Shown here: positions 1-7,651 of the stretch, piece by piece
How positions within the stretch are numbered: position 1 is the stretch's first letter
Layout of the letters: each line of letters opens with the position of its first letter
DNA from: an uncultured Azospirillum sp.
Lineage (GTDB): Bacteria; Pseudomonadota; Alphaproteobacteria; RF32; CAG-239
Reading direction: 5' to 3'
DNA: 53,358 nucleotides
Assembly (NCBI GenBank): GCA_900539605.1
Contig: UQCS01000010.1
Location: forward strand, 1 to 53,358
Position numbers and translations under genes: made by a program
The notes under the pieces: model-generated
The model's input: only the letters and a program-made list of their open reading frames with translations
Told to the model about the DNA's origin: nothing
The model's database searches: none

Positions 1-86
1 CATATTTTGTATTTATTTTTATTACATTTATAGTATATATAGTGTGTAAATGTTAAAATTAAGACAATTGATGAAAGGAGAATAAA

Positions 87-278
87 ATGTCTGATAACAG
101 TTGGAGCCGCAGGATGGCAGCAGAGTGGATCAGTGATTTGGCAAGACGGGGGGAGATTGATCCCTCATATGCCGAAGGAATCAACGATCAAAGCCAGGAA
201 AAAAGCCGATGCAAGCTGGCAGGCAAGGGGTATTCGGGATATATCCGAGGTATTCGAAAAATGACGATTGGGCCGTAA
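87..278 (+). pseudogene. Broken 5' part of the lysozyme-like gene
   Basis: This 63-codon frame has the best translation start of the locus: AAAGGAG lies 7 bases before its ATG at 87. It ends at 278 inside the following lysozyme-like frame. Reading the three frames together suggests that dropping one A from the A run at 199-204 and one A from the A run at 257-261 would join this N-terminus, through a short middle segment, to the frame that continues to 1036. The joined protein would start at 87. This could be real decay of the gene or sequencing error at homopolymers. I see no signal peptide in the first residues. Confidence 0.55.
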
Positions 279-1036
279 CAAAAAAATTTCCGACTCCTTC
301 TTTAGGGGTTATCCAGAAATATGAAGCGCCGTATTATGTGGATGAGGATGATTTATATGATCGTGAAATATTAAAAATGGCTGACGGTGATAATACCAGA
401 TACCAAAATTTGCAAAAAGGAAGTAAAGAATGGGAAAATGTTAGTTATCATCCGTATTTGGATTCTACTAATAACCGGACGATCGGTTGGGGAACGAATA
501 TTCAAAGCCCGAGAAAACGTAAAACAGTTCGTTGGAATAATGGGGTGAGTGATGAAGAAGCTGACCGGGAGATGAGAATAAAAATTGATCCTTTAGCCGG
601 GCAAAACTTGCGGGCAGGAGCATTTGAAACAGAAAGCGATCTTCGAATCAGCCCGGAAGAAGCGGATCGTTTGTATAATATTGATTATCAGGTTGCGGTG
701 AATGATGCGCGAAAAGTGATCCCGGGATTTGACAATCTGCATCCGTTTTTACAAAAGCCGATTGTTGATATGGCTTATAACCTCGGCGCGTCCAAATTTC
801 GTCAATATAGTAATTTTCGGCGGGCAATTGAAGAAGGGAGATATGCGGATGCTGCGGCAGAAAGCTCTCGGAGAAATATTCAGGTAGATCGAAACAACTG
901 GACACGGGATCACCTGTTGATATTTGAGCGTTTTTTGAAAGAAAGACAGCACCTGCAGAACTTGCATCGACAAATGAAACATGGAACCGATATACCACAT
1001 CAGTTGCAAAGAGCATATTTGCCGTATGAAGGTTAA
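209..1036 (+). CDS. GH24 (T4 lysozyme)-like muramidase, N-terminus frameshifted
   Basis: Predicted peptidoglycan hydrolase cutting the MurNAc-GlcNAc bond. The region from about residue 65 to 250 resembles phage-type lysozymes: E76, D85 and T91 (numbered from the ATG at 209) stand 9 and 6 residues apart, exactly as the essential E11, D20 and T26 of T4 lysozyme, and T91 lies in an R-T-I-G-W-G stretch like the family's T-I-G-x-G. A later helical part (PIVDMAYNLG) matches the family's conserved C-terminal lobe. The ATG at 209 has no ribosome binding site, so the real start is probably 87 after two frameshifts. No holin or phage structural gene is nearby, so this is a stand-alone, perhaps secreted or prophage-derived, enzyme. 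Assignment to the fold is fairly good; whether the gene is active is unclear. Confidence 0.65.
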   Translation: MQAGRQGVFGIYPRYSKNDDWAVTKKFPTPSLGVIQKYEAPYYVDEDDLYDREILKMADGDNTRYQNLQKGSKEWENVSYHPYLDSTNNRTIGWGTNIQSPRKRKTVRWNNGVSDEEADREMRIKIDPLAGQNLRAGAFETESDLRISPEEADRLYNIDYQVAVNDARKVIPGFDNLHPFLQKPIVDMAYNLGASKFRQYSNFRRAIEEGRYADAAAESSRRNIQVDRNNWTRDHLLIFERFLKERQHLQNLHRQMKHGTDIPHQLQRAYLPYEG

Positions 1037-1100
1037 CGATTGACAATAAGTGTCGGCAAAATATATGATATTAAAAAACATCAAGAGAAAGTTTTGAGAG

Positions 1101-1958
1101 ATGAATAAAAAATATCTGTATTTTCCGGCACTTTTATTGTTGATGCTGAGCGGGGAAGTCGCAGCTAGGCATTTGAAGAATGAGTTTTTTAGTAATCGCT
1201 TGTGCAGCCCGAACCGATACCGGGGATGTTATGAGATGGACGAATTCGGTATCCGCAATACGAATCCGCTCTATCACCGGCCGGAATGGACGTGTGTTTT
1301 AAGCAAAGACGAAGGGGCTCACGTTATTTATGAATGCAAAAATCTGCACAGGGGGCGGAGTTATCGGATAGACGTTTATTCGGTGGGCAAAGGACCGGAC
1401 GGCAAATGCCGCGCTTATCTTCGGGAAGAACTGACAAAAGATATGGAATATTATAAACGATTTAAGAAAAAAGAGTTTCTGCACGGCGGCGGTATTTTGG
1501 ATATGTATCTGCAGACGGAAGCGACAGAGTGCGGCGACACGACGGTTCCGCCGCCGTTGCACCGCCGGTGGCGCTACGCGCCGAAAGTTCCGGATAAGGA
1601 ATTTAAGAATCCGCGATTTGGCCAATACTACTGGCAAGGCAATGAAAAGTACACTGCTGATAGACGGCTTTATCCGAATAAAATAGCCGAATATGAAGAG
1701 GGCGGACTTTTTGAAGAATTAGAGTGCGCATTGATTGAAAATGAGGAAGACCGGATTACTTATGAATGTGATGACACGGTTTATAGTAAGATAGAGACAT
1801 ATAAAGGAAAGGAGTATTATTATTATACCTTGACGGTTTATAATGAAGGGGAAGAAATTGAAGCGGTACACATGGTTGAAAGGCGTGCGGAAGATTTTGG
1901 TGACCCCTTGATGTCTCGTGATGAATATGTGGGCTATCGCAAAGGTCGCTTTGAATAG
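1101..1958 (+). CDS. Secreted protein of unknown function with two C-x13-C repeats
   Basis: I do not recognise a family. The first 22 residues form a signal peptide: lysines at 3-4, a leucine-rich core, then an S-G-E-V-A-A cleavage region, so the product should reach the periplasm or outside. The mature protein is rich in charged and aromatic residues. Two segments look like copies of one unit: C65 and C79 with an acidic stretch and Y-E-C at the end, and C209 and C223 with the same spacing of 14 and the same Y-E-C ending, each followed by a Tyr-rich strand. These cysteines may form one disulfide per repeat. It lies 64 bases after the lysozyme-like gene in the same direction and might be co-transcribed. 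The start has only a weak purine stretch before it. Confidence 0.6.
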   Translation: MNKKYLYFPALLLLMLSGEVAARHLKNEFFSNRLCSPNRYRGCYEMDEFGIRNTNPLYHRPEWTCVLSKDEGAHVIYECKNLHRGRSYRIDVYSVGKGPDGKCRAYLREELTKDMEYYKRFKKKEFLHGGGILDMYLQTEATECGDTTVPPPLHRRWRYAPKVPDKEFKNPRFGQYYWQGNEKYTADRRLYPNKIAEYEEGGLFEELECALIENEEDRITYECDDTVYSKIETYKGKEYYYYTLTVYNEGEEIEAVHMVERRAEDFGDPLMSRDEYVGYRKGRFE

Positions 1959-1990
1959 AGATCGTCTGCTGATATAGGTTTGGGCGGTTG

Positions 1991-2063
1991 GCGCAAACAA
2001 CGGTTTGGAATTGGGAAAAGGTGCCGGCTGCTTCTTTTGCGCTTTACAAAAATTCTTTTGCGC
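1991..2063 (+). promoter_or_regulatory. Repeated TTTGCGC sites upstream of nagAB
   Basis: Two identical 11-base copies of TTCTTTTGCGC lie at 2032-2042 and 2053-2063, 21 bases apart (two helical turns). An inverted GCGCAAA is found near 1991-1997. They sit 40-110 bases before nagA, where a repressor of amino-sugar use would be expected to bind. No specific regulator gene is in the window, so the role is inferred from position and symmetry only. Confidence 0.4.
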
Positions 2064-2102
2064 GGCATAATGCAAACGTAAATATTATGGAGTATTCAGG
2101 GC

Positions 2103-3263
2103 ATGGATGATGCTGTATGTCTGCATAATGCGAATGTATATACCGGTTTTTCGGTTATGAAAAACTGTGCGATTTATATTAAAGACGGTAAAATTGCCGA
2201 TGTTTACAACGAAAAAAGGTTTCAGCAAAAAAAGTTTTCTTCCAAAGTGCGGGTAATTGATTTGCTTGGTGCAAACGTGATCCCGGGTTTTATGGATACG
2301 CATATTCACGGCAGCGGCGGTTTCAGTACCGATGACGGCGACTATCGTTCAATTCTCGGAATGTCTTCTTTTTTGGCAAGATACGGCATAACCTCGTTTA
2401 TTCCGACAATCGGTGCAACTCCCGAAGCGGATATGATGAAAAAAATTAAAGCTGTTTTGAAAGCGATGGGCCGTGAAAGCGGCGCACAGATTTTGGGGAT
2501 TCACCTCGAGGGACCGTTTTTGTCGCCAGCGAGAATCGGCGGTCAGCTGGCGGAAGGCATATCTCCGGTTGATTTGGGGCTGATGGAGCGTATTTATAAA
2601 GCGGCGCGGGGGAAAATTATCAATATGACGGTGGCACCGGAATTGAAAAATATGCGGGAACTGGCGCTTTATTGCATTGAACGCGGCATTATCCTGCAGG
2701 CCGGGCATACCGATGCCACGTATGAACAGATGATTGAAGGGATGCAGGTTAATATTATGCATTTGACCCATATGTTCAATGCGATGCGGCCGCTACATCA
2801 CCGTGAACCGGGTGTGGTGGGTGCCGGTCTGATTCATGCGGAGATTTCGTGCGAGTTTATCGGGGACGGTGTTCATACCAACCCGAATTTGATTAAACTG
2901 CTGATGCAAAGCAAGCCGATCGGCAAGTTGGTTTTGATCAGCGATGCTTTGAAATATGCCCATGCCGAACCGCCGACGGATGCCGATTTTTATTTTGACA
3001 AATGTTTCAAACGCAAGGCCGATGAGGTGATTATCGGTTCGGGAATTACAATGTACGACGGTTTTCGTAATTTGATCGAATATGGCGTCAGTCCGGAAGA
3101 TGCGATCCGGATGGCAGCGGTCAATCCGGCGCAGATTATGAAACAGGCGGGCAAAGGGATGATTGTTCCCGGATATGACGCCGATCTGATTATTATGGAC
3201 AAGAGCTTTAACCTGGTTGATACAATGGCCGGCGGCAAATTTATACGGGAGAAAAAATTATGA
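2103..3263 (+). CDS. nagA: N-acetylglucosamine-6-phosphate deacetylase
   Basis: Removes acetate from GlcNAc-6-phosphate to give glucosamine-6-phosphate, the first committed cytosolic step of amino-sugar and peptidoglycan recycling. The 386-residue length is normal for the family. The amidohydrolase metal site is visible: H67-x-H69 in the D-T-H-I-H-G motif, the glutamate of L-E-G-P-F, the histidines of A-G-H-T-D-A and T-H-M-F-N-A-M, and the aspartate of L-I-S-D-A. The start has GGAG about ten bases upstream. The last codons overlap nagB by four bases (ATGA), so the two are translationally coupled. It converts GlcNAc-6-P made by an uptake or kinase system not present in this window. Confidence 0.95.
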   Translation: MDDAVCLHNANVYTGFSVMKNCAIYIKDGKIADVYNEKRFQQKKFSSKVRVIDLLGANVIPGFMDTHIHGSGGFSTDDGDYRSILGMSSFLARYGITSFIPTIGATPEADMMKKIKAVLKAMGRESGAQILGIHLEGPFLSPARIGGQLAEGISPVDLGLMERIYKAARGKIINMTVAPELKNMRELALYCIERGIILQAGHTDATYEQMIEGMQVNIMHLTHMFNAMRPLHHREPGVVGAGLIHAEISCEFIGDGVHTNPNLIKLLMQSKPIGKLVLISDALKYAHAEPPTDADFYFDKCFKRKADEVIIGSGITMYDGFRNLIEYGVSPEDAIRMAAVNPAQIMKQAGKGMIVPGYDADLIIMDKSFNLVDTMAGGKFIREKKL

Positions 3264-4054
3264 GAGTGATTATCAAAAACGACTATGACGAATGTTCTTT
3301 GTGGGCAGCCAATTATGTGGCCTTTAAAATTAAGGCCTTTCGTCCGACCAAAACACGGCCTTTTGTTTTGGGACTGCCGACCGGTTCGACGCCGCTCGGG
3401 ATGTATCGATGCCTGATCGAAATGGTGAAAGAAGGAAAGCTTTCTTTTGAAAATGTGGTGACTTTTAATATGGACGAATATATCGGACTGCCGCCGGCAC
3501 ATCCGCAGAGTTATCACTATTTTATGGAAGAAAACTTTTTCAAACATATTGATATCCGTCCCGAAAATATTAATATTTTGAACGGGATGACCCGCGATTT
3601 CGGCAAAGAGTGTGCCGAATATGAAGAAAAAATCCGCCGCTATGGAAAAATTAATCTGTTTATCGGCGGTGTCGGTGAGGATGGGCATATTGCATTTAAC
3701 GAACCGGCTTCTTCGTTATCTTCGCGCACCCGGGTGAAAACTCTGACCAAGGATACAATCAAAGCAAACTCACGCTTTTTTGACGGTGATGAAAGTCAAG
3801 TGCCGACAATGGCGCTGACAGTCGGCGTCGGCACCATTATGGATGCCGAAGAAGTTATGATATTGGCTACCGGTCCCAAAAAAGCACGGGCGCTTCACCA
3901 TGCGGTGGAATGCGGAATTAATCATATGTGGCCGGTCAGCATTTTGCAGATGCATCGTTACGGAATTGTGGTTTGTGATGAAGCCGCCACCAGTGAACTG
4001 AAGTCGGAAAACGTGCAGTATTTCAAGGATATTGAAAGCCGGGTTATGCCGTGA
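3260..4054 (+). CDS. nagB: Glucosamine-6-phosphate deaminase
   Basis: Isomerises and deaminates glucosamine-6-phosphate to fructose-6-phosphate and ammonia, feeding amino sugars into glycolysis. The 264-residue protein keeps the E. coli catalytic numbering exactly: D72 in F-N-M-D-E-Y, D141 and H143 in G-E-D-G-H, and E148 in F-N-E-P. Its ATG overlaps the nagA stop. The gene is followed by about 120 bases without clear features before mtaB. Together nagA and nagB form a complete two-enzyme catabolic pair. Confidence 0.95.
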   Translation: MRVIIKNDYDECSLWAANYVAFKIKAFRPTKTRPFVLGLPTGSTPLGMYRCLIEMVKEGKLSFENVVTFNMDEYIGLPPAHPQSYHYFMEENFFKHIDIRPENINILNGMTRDFGKECAEYEEKIRRYGKINLFIGGVGEDGHIAFNEPASSLSSRTRVKTLTKDTIKANSRFFDGDESQVPTMALTVGVGTIMDAEEVMILATGPKKARALHHAVECGINHMWPVSILQMHRYGIVVCDEAATSELKSENVQYFKDIESRVMP

Positions 4055-4175
4055 AAGCAATATGAACCGGTGCGGCCGGAAAGTTTGCCGGGACGCTTTT
4101 TAACCCGAAAGCCGTTTATGCTTGCCAAGTTGGGAATTATTACCTATATTCAGGCAAGTTATGAGGAAAAAGACA

Positions 4176-5219
4176 ATGGTTGAAGTGGTAACTTTAGGCT
4201 GTCGGATTAACAGCTACGAATCTGAAATTTTAAAGGAAAAATTTGCCGGGATGGAACATCTGGTGATTGTCAACACCTGTGCGGTTACCCGTGAAGCGGA
4301 AAGACAATGCCGGCAAATGGTGCGAAAACTGCGCAAACAGAACCCTCAGGCGAAAATCGTGGTAACCGGTTGTGCCGCTCAGATTAACCCGAAGTCTTTT
4401 GCCAGAATGCAGGAAGTGGATTTGGTGTTGGGAAACCGTGAAAAAGCCGCACTTGAGAAATATATTGTCGGCGAAATTTCCGAAAAGACGGTGGTCGGCG
4501 ATATTTTTGATTATGATAAATATGACGATTTTCTGATTACCGGTTTTGAAGGACGGCAGCGGGCATTTGTTCAAATTCAGCAGGGATGCGACCATCGCTG
4601 CACCTATTGTATTGTGCCGTTTGCACGCGGTAACAATCGTTCGGTTCCGGAAGCCGACGTTTTGCGACAGATCGGCGTTTTGCTGGAACAGGGGTTTGAA
4701 GAAATCTGTCTGACCGGCGTTGATGCGTGTTCTTATCGGCCGTCGTTCAGCGGGCTGGTCAATAAGATTGTTGAAACTTTTCCGGCTTTGCCGTCGCTGC
4801 AGTTCGGGTCGCTGGATCCGGCGGCGGTGGATGAAGCGTTTATTGCGTTGGTCGGCAGATATAAAAACATTTATCCGCATTTTCATTTGTCGGTGCAGTC
4901 GGGTGACAATTTGGTGTTGAAAAGGATGCGCCGTCGCCATTGCCGCGAAGATGTGATAAATTTGTGTTCGAAGATCCGTGCCGTGCGGCCGGAGGCAACA
5001 TTCGGCGCCGATTTTATCTGCGGTTTTCCGACCGAAAGCGAGGAGGCCTTTGTTAACACGCTTAAGTTGGTGGATGAGGCGGGGATTGAGCGGCTCCATG
5101 TCTTTCCGTATTCGGAACGGCCGGGCACGCCGGCAGCGCTGATGCCGCAAGTGCCGGTAGAAACACGCCGCGAGCGGGCGAAAAAATTGCGCGAAAAAGG
5201 AGAAACGGTTAATGGTTAA
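4176..5219 (+). CDS. mtaB: tRNA t6A37 methylthiotransferase (MtaB-type radical SAM)
   Basis: Adds a methylthio group to t6A at position 37 of ANN-decoding tRNAs. The N-terminal domain has three cysteines (L-G-C, N-T-C, T-G-C) for the auxiliary 4Fe-4S cluster, and the radical SAM domain has C-x3-C-x2-C in GCDHRCTYC. I place the start at 4176 because GAGGAAAAAGAC gives a good ribosome binding site; an in-frame ATG at 4161 and a TTG at 4122 have weaker support. The 347-residue protein ends soon after the radical SAM domain, so the C-terminal TRAM domain usual in MiaB/MtaB proteins is short or absent. It overlaps ftsY by 8 bases, a gene pair that I associate with alphaproteobacteria. Confidence 0.85.
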   Translation: MVEVVTLGCRINSYESEILKEKFAGMEHLVIVNTCAVTREAERQCRQMVRKLRKQNPQAKIVVTGCAAQINPKSFARMQEVDLVLGNREKAALEKYIVGEISEKTVVGDIFDYDKYDDFLITGFEGRQRAFVQIQQGCDHRCTYCIVPFARGNNRSVPEADVLRQIGVLLEQGFEEICLTGVDACSYRPSFSGLVNKIVETFPALPSLQFGSLDPAAVDEAFIALVGRYKNIYPHFHLSVQSGDNLVLKRMRRRHCREDVINLCSKIRAVRPEATFGADFICGFPTESEEAFVNTLKLVDEAGIERLHVFPYSERPGTPAALMPQVPVETRRERAKKLREKGETVNG

Positions 5220-6129
5220 GTGGTTGGAAAAGCTGGGATTGGGACTGAAAAAGTCTTCACAGAAGATCGGTGACGGCATCAGCGGAATTTTTACAAAAAA
5301 GCGTTTGGATACGGAAACCCTGGATGAGTTGGAAGAACTGTTAATCAGCGCCGATATGGGCGTAAAAACGGCTGCCGAGGTGGTCAAAGGTTTTGCCAGA
5401 ATCCGTCAGGACAAAGAAATCTCCGATCAGGAGATCCGGGAAAACCTTGCCGCTGAATTACAGAAAATTTTGCAGCCGTGCGAACAGAAACTGATAATTG
5501 ACCGTCAAAAAAAACCGTTTGTGATTTTGATGGTTGGCGTTAACGGTGCCGGAAAAACGACCACCATTGGTAAGCTGGCAACCAAGTTTAAGGCAGAGGG
5601 GTTAAAGGTATCGCTGATTGCCGGCGATACGTTTCGGGCAGCGGCAGTTGAACAGCTTCGGGTGTGGGGCGAACGTTCCGGTGTCCGCGTTTTTGCCGGA
5701 GCGGACGGCTGTGACAGTGCCGGGTTGTGTTTTGACGGGTTGAAAGAGGCGGTGAAAGCCGGGGATGATGTTGTTTTTGTTGATACAGCCGGTCGGTTAC
5801 AGAATAAAAACGGGCTGATGGACGAATTGAAAAAAGTGGTGAAGGTGATGCAAAAGGTTATTCCCGATGCACCGCACGAAACTTTGTTGACATTAGATGC
5901 AACAACCGGGCAAAATGCTTTGTCTCAGGTGGAGACATTTAAACAATGTGTTCCGGTATCGGGGTTGGTTGTGACCAAGTTGGACGGAACAGCCAAAGGC
6001 GGTGTGGTGGCCGCGGTTGCCGGAGAGAATCCGACGCCGATTTATTATATCGGGGTGGGCGAGGGAATTGACGACTTGGATCGTTTTTGTGCTGCCGATT
6101 ACGCTTGCCGTTTAGTCGGGTTGGATTAA
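5212..6129 (+). CDS. ftsY: Signal recognition particle receptor FtsY
   Basis: GTPase that docks SRP-ribosome complexes at the inner membrane for co-translational insertion. The 305-residue protein has the N domain (helical, residues 1-100), the P-loop G-V-N-G-A-G-K-T-T-T around residue 110, the D-T-A-G-R motif and T-K-L-D-G-T-A-K-G-G. The long acidic A domain of E. coli FtsY is missing; the N-terminus instead starts with a short amphipathic lysine-rich helix, which is the usual membrane-targeting form in many bacteria. Its start lies within the end of mtaB, and a rho-independent terminator follows after about 20 bases. Confidence 0.95.
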   Translation: MVKWLEKLGLGLKKSSQKIGDGISGIFTKKRLDTETLDELEELLISADMGVKTAAEVVKGFARIRQDKEISDQEIRENLAAELQKILQPCEQKLIIDRQKKPFVILMVGVNGAGKTTTIGKLATKFKAEGLKVSLIAGDTFRAAAVEQLRVWGERSGVRVFAGADGCDSAGLCFDGLKEAVKAGDDVVFVDTAGRLQNKNGLMDELKKVVKVMQKVIPDAPHETLLTLDATTGQNALSQVETFKQCVPVSGLVVTKLDGTAKGGVVAAVAGENPTPIYYIGVGEGIDDLDRFCAADYACRLVGLD

Positions 6130-6149
6130 GGCAGCTGAGTGTTTTGAAG

Positions 6150-6185
6150 ACGCCTGTCAGGTTAACCCGGCAGGCGTTTTTCTTG
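6150..6185 (+). terminator. Rho-independent terminator after ftsY
   Basis: Stem ACGCCTG / CAGGCGT with a loop of about 14 bases followed by TTTTTC. It closes the nagA-nagB-mtaB-ftsY stretch. Confidence 0.85.
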
Positions 6186-6365
6186 GATTTAAATATTTGA
6201 CAAAAATTTCGTAAAGTGATATCATGAAATTGTTTATTTAAGAGTATGTTCATTATTAGGTTGATTTTTAATTGTTGTTTTTGGGTTTTGCTCAAACTGA
6301 CGATTGATGAAATTATGGCCGAATTTGAAGTAACCCTGCAAATAGGCAGTTGTGCGGACGGTTTT

Positions 6366-6394
6366 TTTACCGTTGTCTCTCGGACAGCTTAATA
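6366..6394 (+). promoter_or_regulatory. Possible sigma-70 promoter for the 6441 gene
   Basis: TTTACC, a 17-base spacer and TTAATA (or TAATAA one base on). The distance to the ATG at 6441 is about 45 bases and no Shine-Dalgarno sequence is present in between. Confidence 0.35.
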
Positions 6395-6440
6395 ATTTTA
6401 ACCCAATCGGAGACTTGGGCGCCATTAAATTCTATATCTT

Positions 6441-7532
6441 ATGGCAACTTCAAACAACGCAGAGAGTGTAAACAACGTAGCAAACAAAGCATGGAACGTG
6501 CTTAAGTGGACCGGTCGCGCACTGGAAAAAATCGGAAAGGGGATCGTGATCATTATTGCCTTGTTGGCAATAACCTTCATCTTCTTCAACCCGCTCTTCT
6601 TCGTCCCGTACAGTCTGCTGGCACCGCGCAAGGCAGCAGAGAGTCTGTATGACTGGGATCTCCCGGTGTATATGGACCTTATGCAGTGTCTTTATGCACC
6701 GTTTGTGGCTGTTCTGCCGTTCCGGTGGAAAAAGCATTTTATGGCCGTGCATGGTGTATATAACTACTCGGACAAGCTGCAGTGCCGTTACTATAATACG
6801 ATGGTGCTGGCCAGTGCGGCAGAACGGGTAGAGCTGATAAAGAAACAGATGTCATCGAGTGCTGTTGATCTTCTGTGGGCACAAAACCTTAAAAACTGGT
6901 GTGTCAGAGAAGAGATTATCAAAGCCGGCGTGACACTTAGTGATCAGCAATTTGCCTTGTTGGTGAACAATGCGGAAACTGTGCAGGTGAAAGAGTATCT
7001 GGAACAGAAAACGCCATCAGAATCTATGATGAGAAAGTTGTTGTCAACATACTTGGGCGATCTGTTTCTTTTCTGTGTCGAACGCTATGGCTTGTCAACC
7101 CGTTTGATCAACGAAGTGTTTGAGATGGAGAAGATCACACCGGTCAAGAACAACGAATATCAGAAGATGTTCCACAAAACGATTGCTTCATTAACAAAAG
7201 ATGCTCTGATCAGGTTTTCGCAGCGGCAGATGGTACGCAACATTGCGGTTGACGGCAACAGCAGAGAATGGGGAATGTTTCTGAGCGATAGTGGCGAGAT
7301 CTGTCTGGCAGCGCAGAAAATGATGACGGCATGGCAGTATGATGTGTATCATAATGCTGGGTTCCATCTTTCTGCCGAAGCAATTGTTCATTTCTTCTCC
7401 AAAGGGGAGACGAACATGTGCGAGCGTATTTTCAGGTATGAGCCGAAAGAGGCTCTGAATGACAAGGCGCTTACGATAATGGCAGCCAACCCGAAGCTGG
7501 TTAGTCTGGCTTTGCATGTTGCTGAGAAATAA
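6441..7532 (+). CDS. Membrane-anchored protein of unknown function
   Basis: I do not recognise the family. Residues 32-62 form one long hydrophobic segment (or a tight pair) containing IVIIIALLAITFIFF, preceded by an amphipathic lysine-rich helix; the remaining roughly 290 residues look soluble and helical, with leucine-rich stretches resembling short helical repeats. The ATG at 6441 has no ribosome binding site; the leader is T/A rich. Compared with neighbours, it uses AAG, GTG and AAC codons more freely. It stands alone between two terminators and is transcribed toward the convergent mutY. It belongs with the other SD-less genes of this window (8955, 17859, 41423, 42454). Confidence 0.6.
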   Translation: MATSNNAESVNNVANKAWNVLKWTGRALEKIGKGIVIIIALLAITFIFFNPLFFVPYSLLAPRKAAESLYDWDLPVYMDLMQCLYAPFVAVLPFRWKKHFMAVHGVYNYSDKLQCRYYNTMVLASAAERVELIKKQMSSSAVDLLWAQNLKNWCVREEIIKAGVTLSDQQFALLVNNAETVQVKEYLEQKTPSESMMRKLLSTYLGDLFLFCVERYGLSTRLINEVFEMEKITPVKNNEYQKMFHKTIASLTKDALIRFSQRQMVRNIAVDGNSREWGMFLSDSGEICLAAQKMMTAWQYDVYHNAGFHLSAEAIVHFFSKGETNMCERIFRYEPKEALNDKALTIMAANPKLVSLALHVAEK

Positions 7533-7548
7533 CATTCTCGACAAATAA

Positions 7549-7592
7549 AAAAAAGCGTTTTCCTCCGGTGACGGAGGAAGGCGCTTTTTTTA
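7549..7592 (+). terminator. Rho-independent terminator after the 6441 gene
   Basis: GC-rich hairpin with CCTCC / GGAGG at its core, flanked by AAAAAAAAGCG on the left and CGCTTTTTTT on the right, so it may work in both directions. On the other side mutY ends at 7652, where a further CCAGCCT / AGGCTGG stem (7640-7660) overlaps the mutY stop. Confidence 0.85.
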
Positions 7593-7651
7593 TGGTTTGA
7601 ACATAACATGACTTGTGTAAGCAGGCAGATACAGACATTCCAGCCTGGCCG

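Noticed and set aside
4230..5387. 385-residue minus-strand open frame
   Set aside because: Antisense to mtaB and ftsY, whose motifs are clear.
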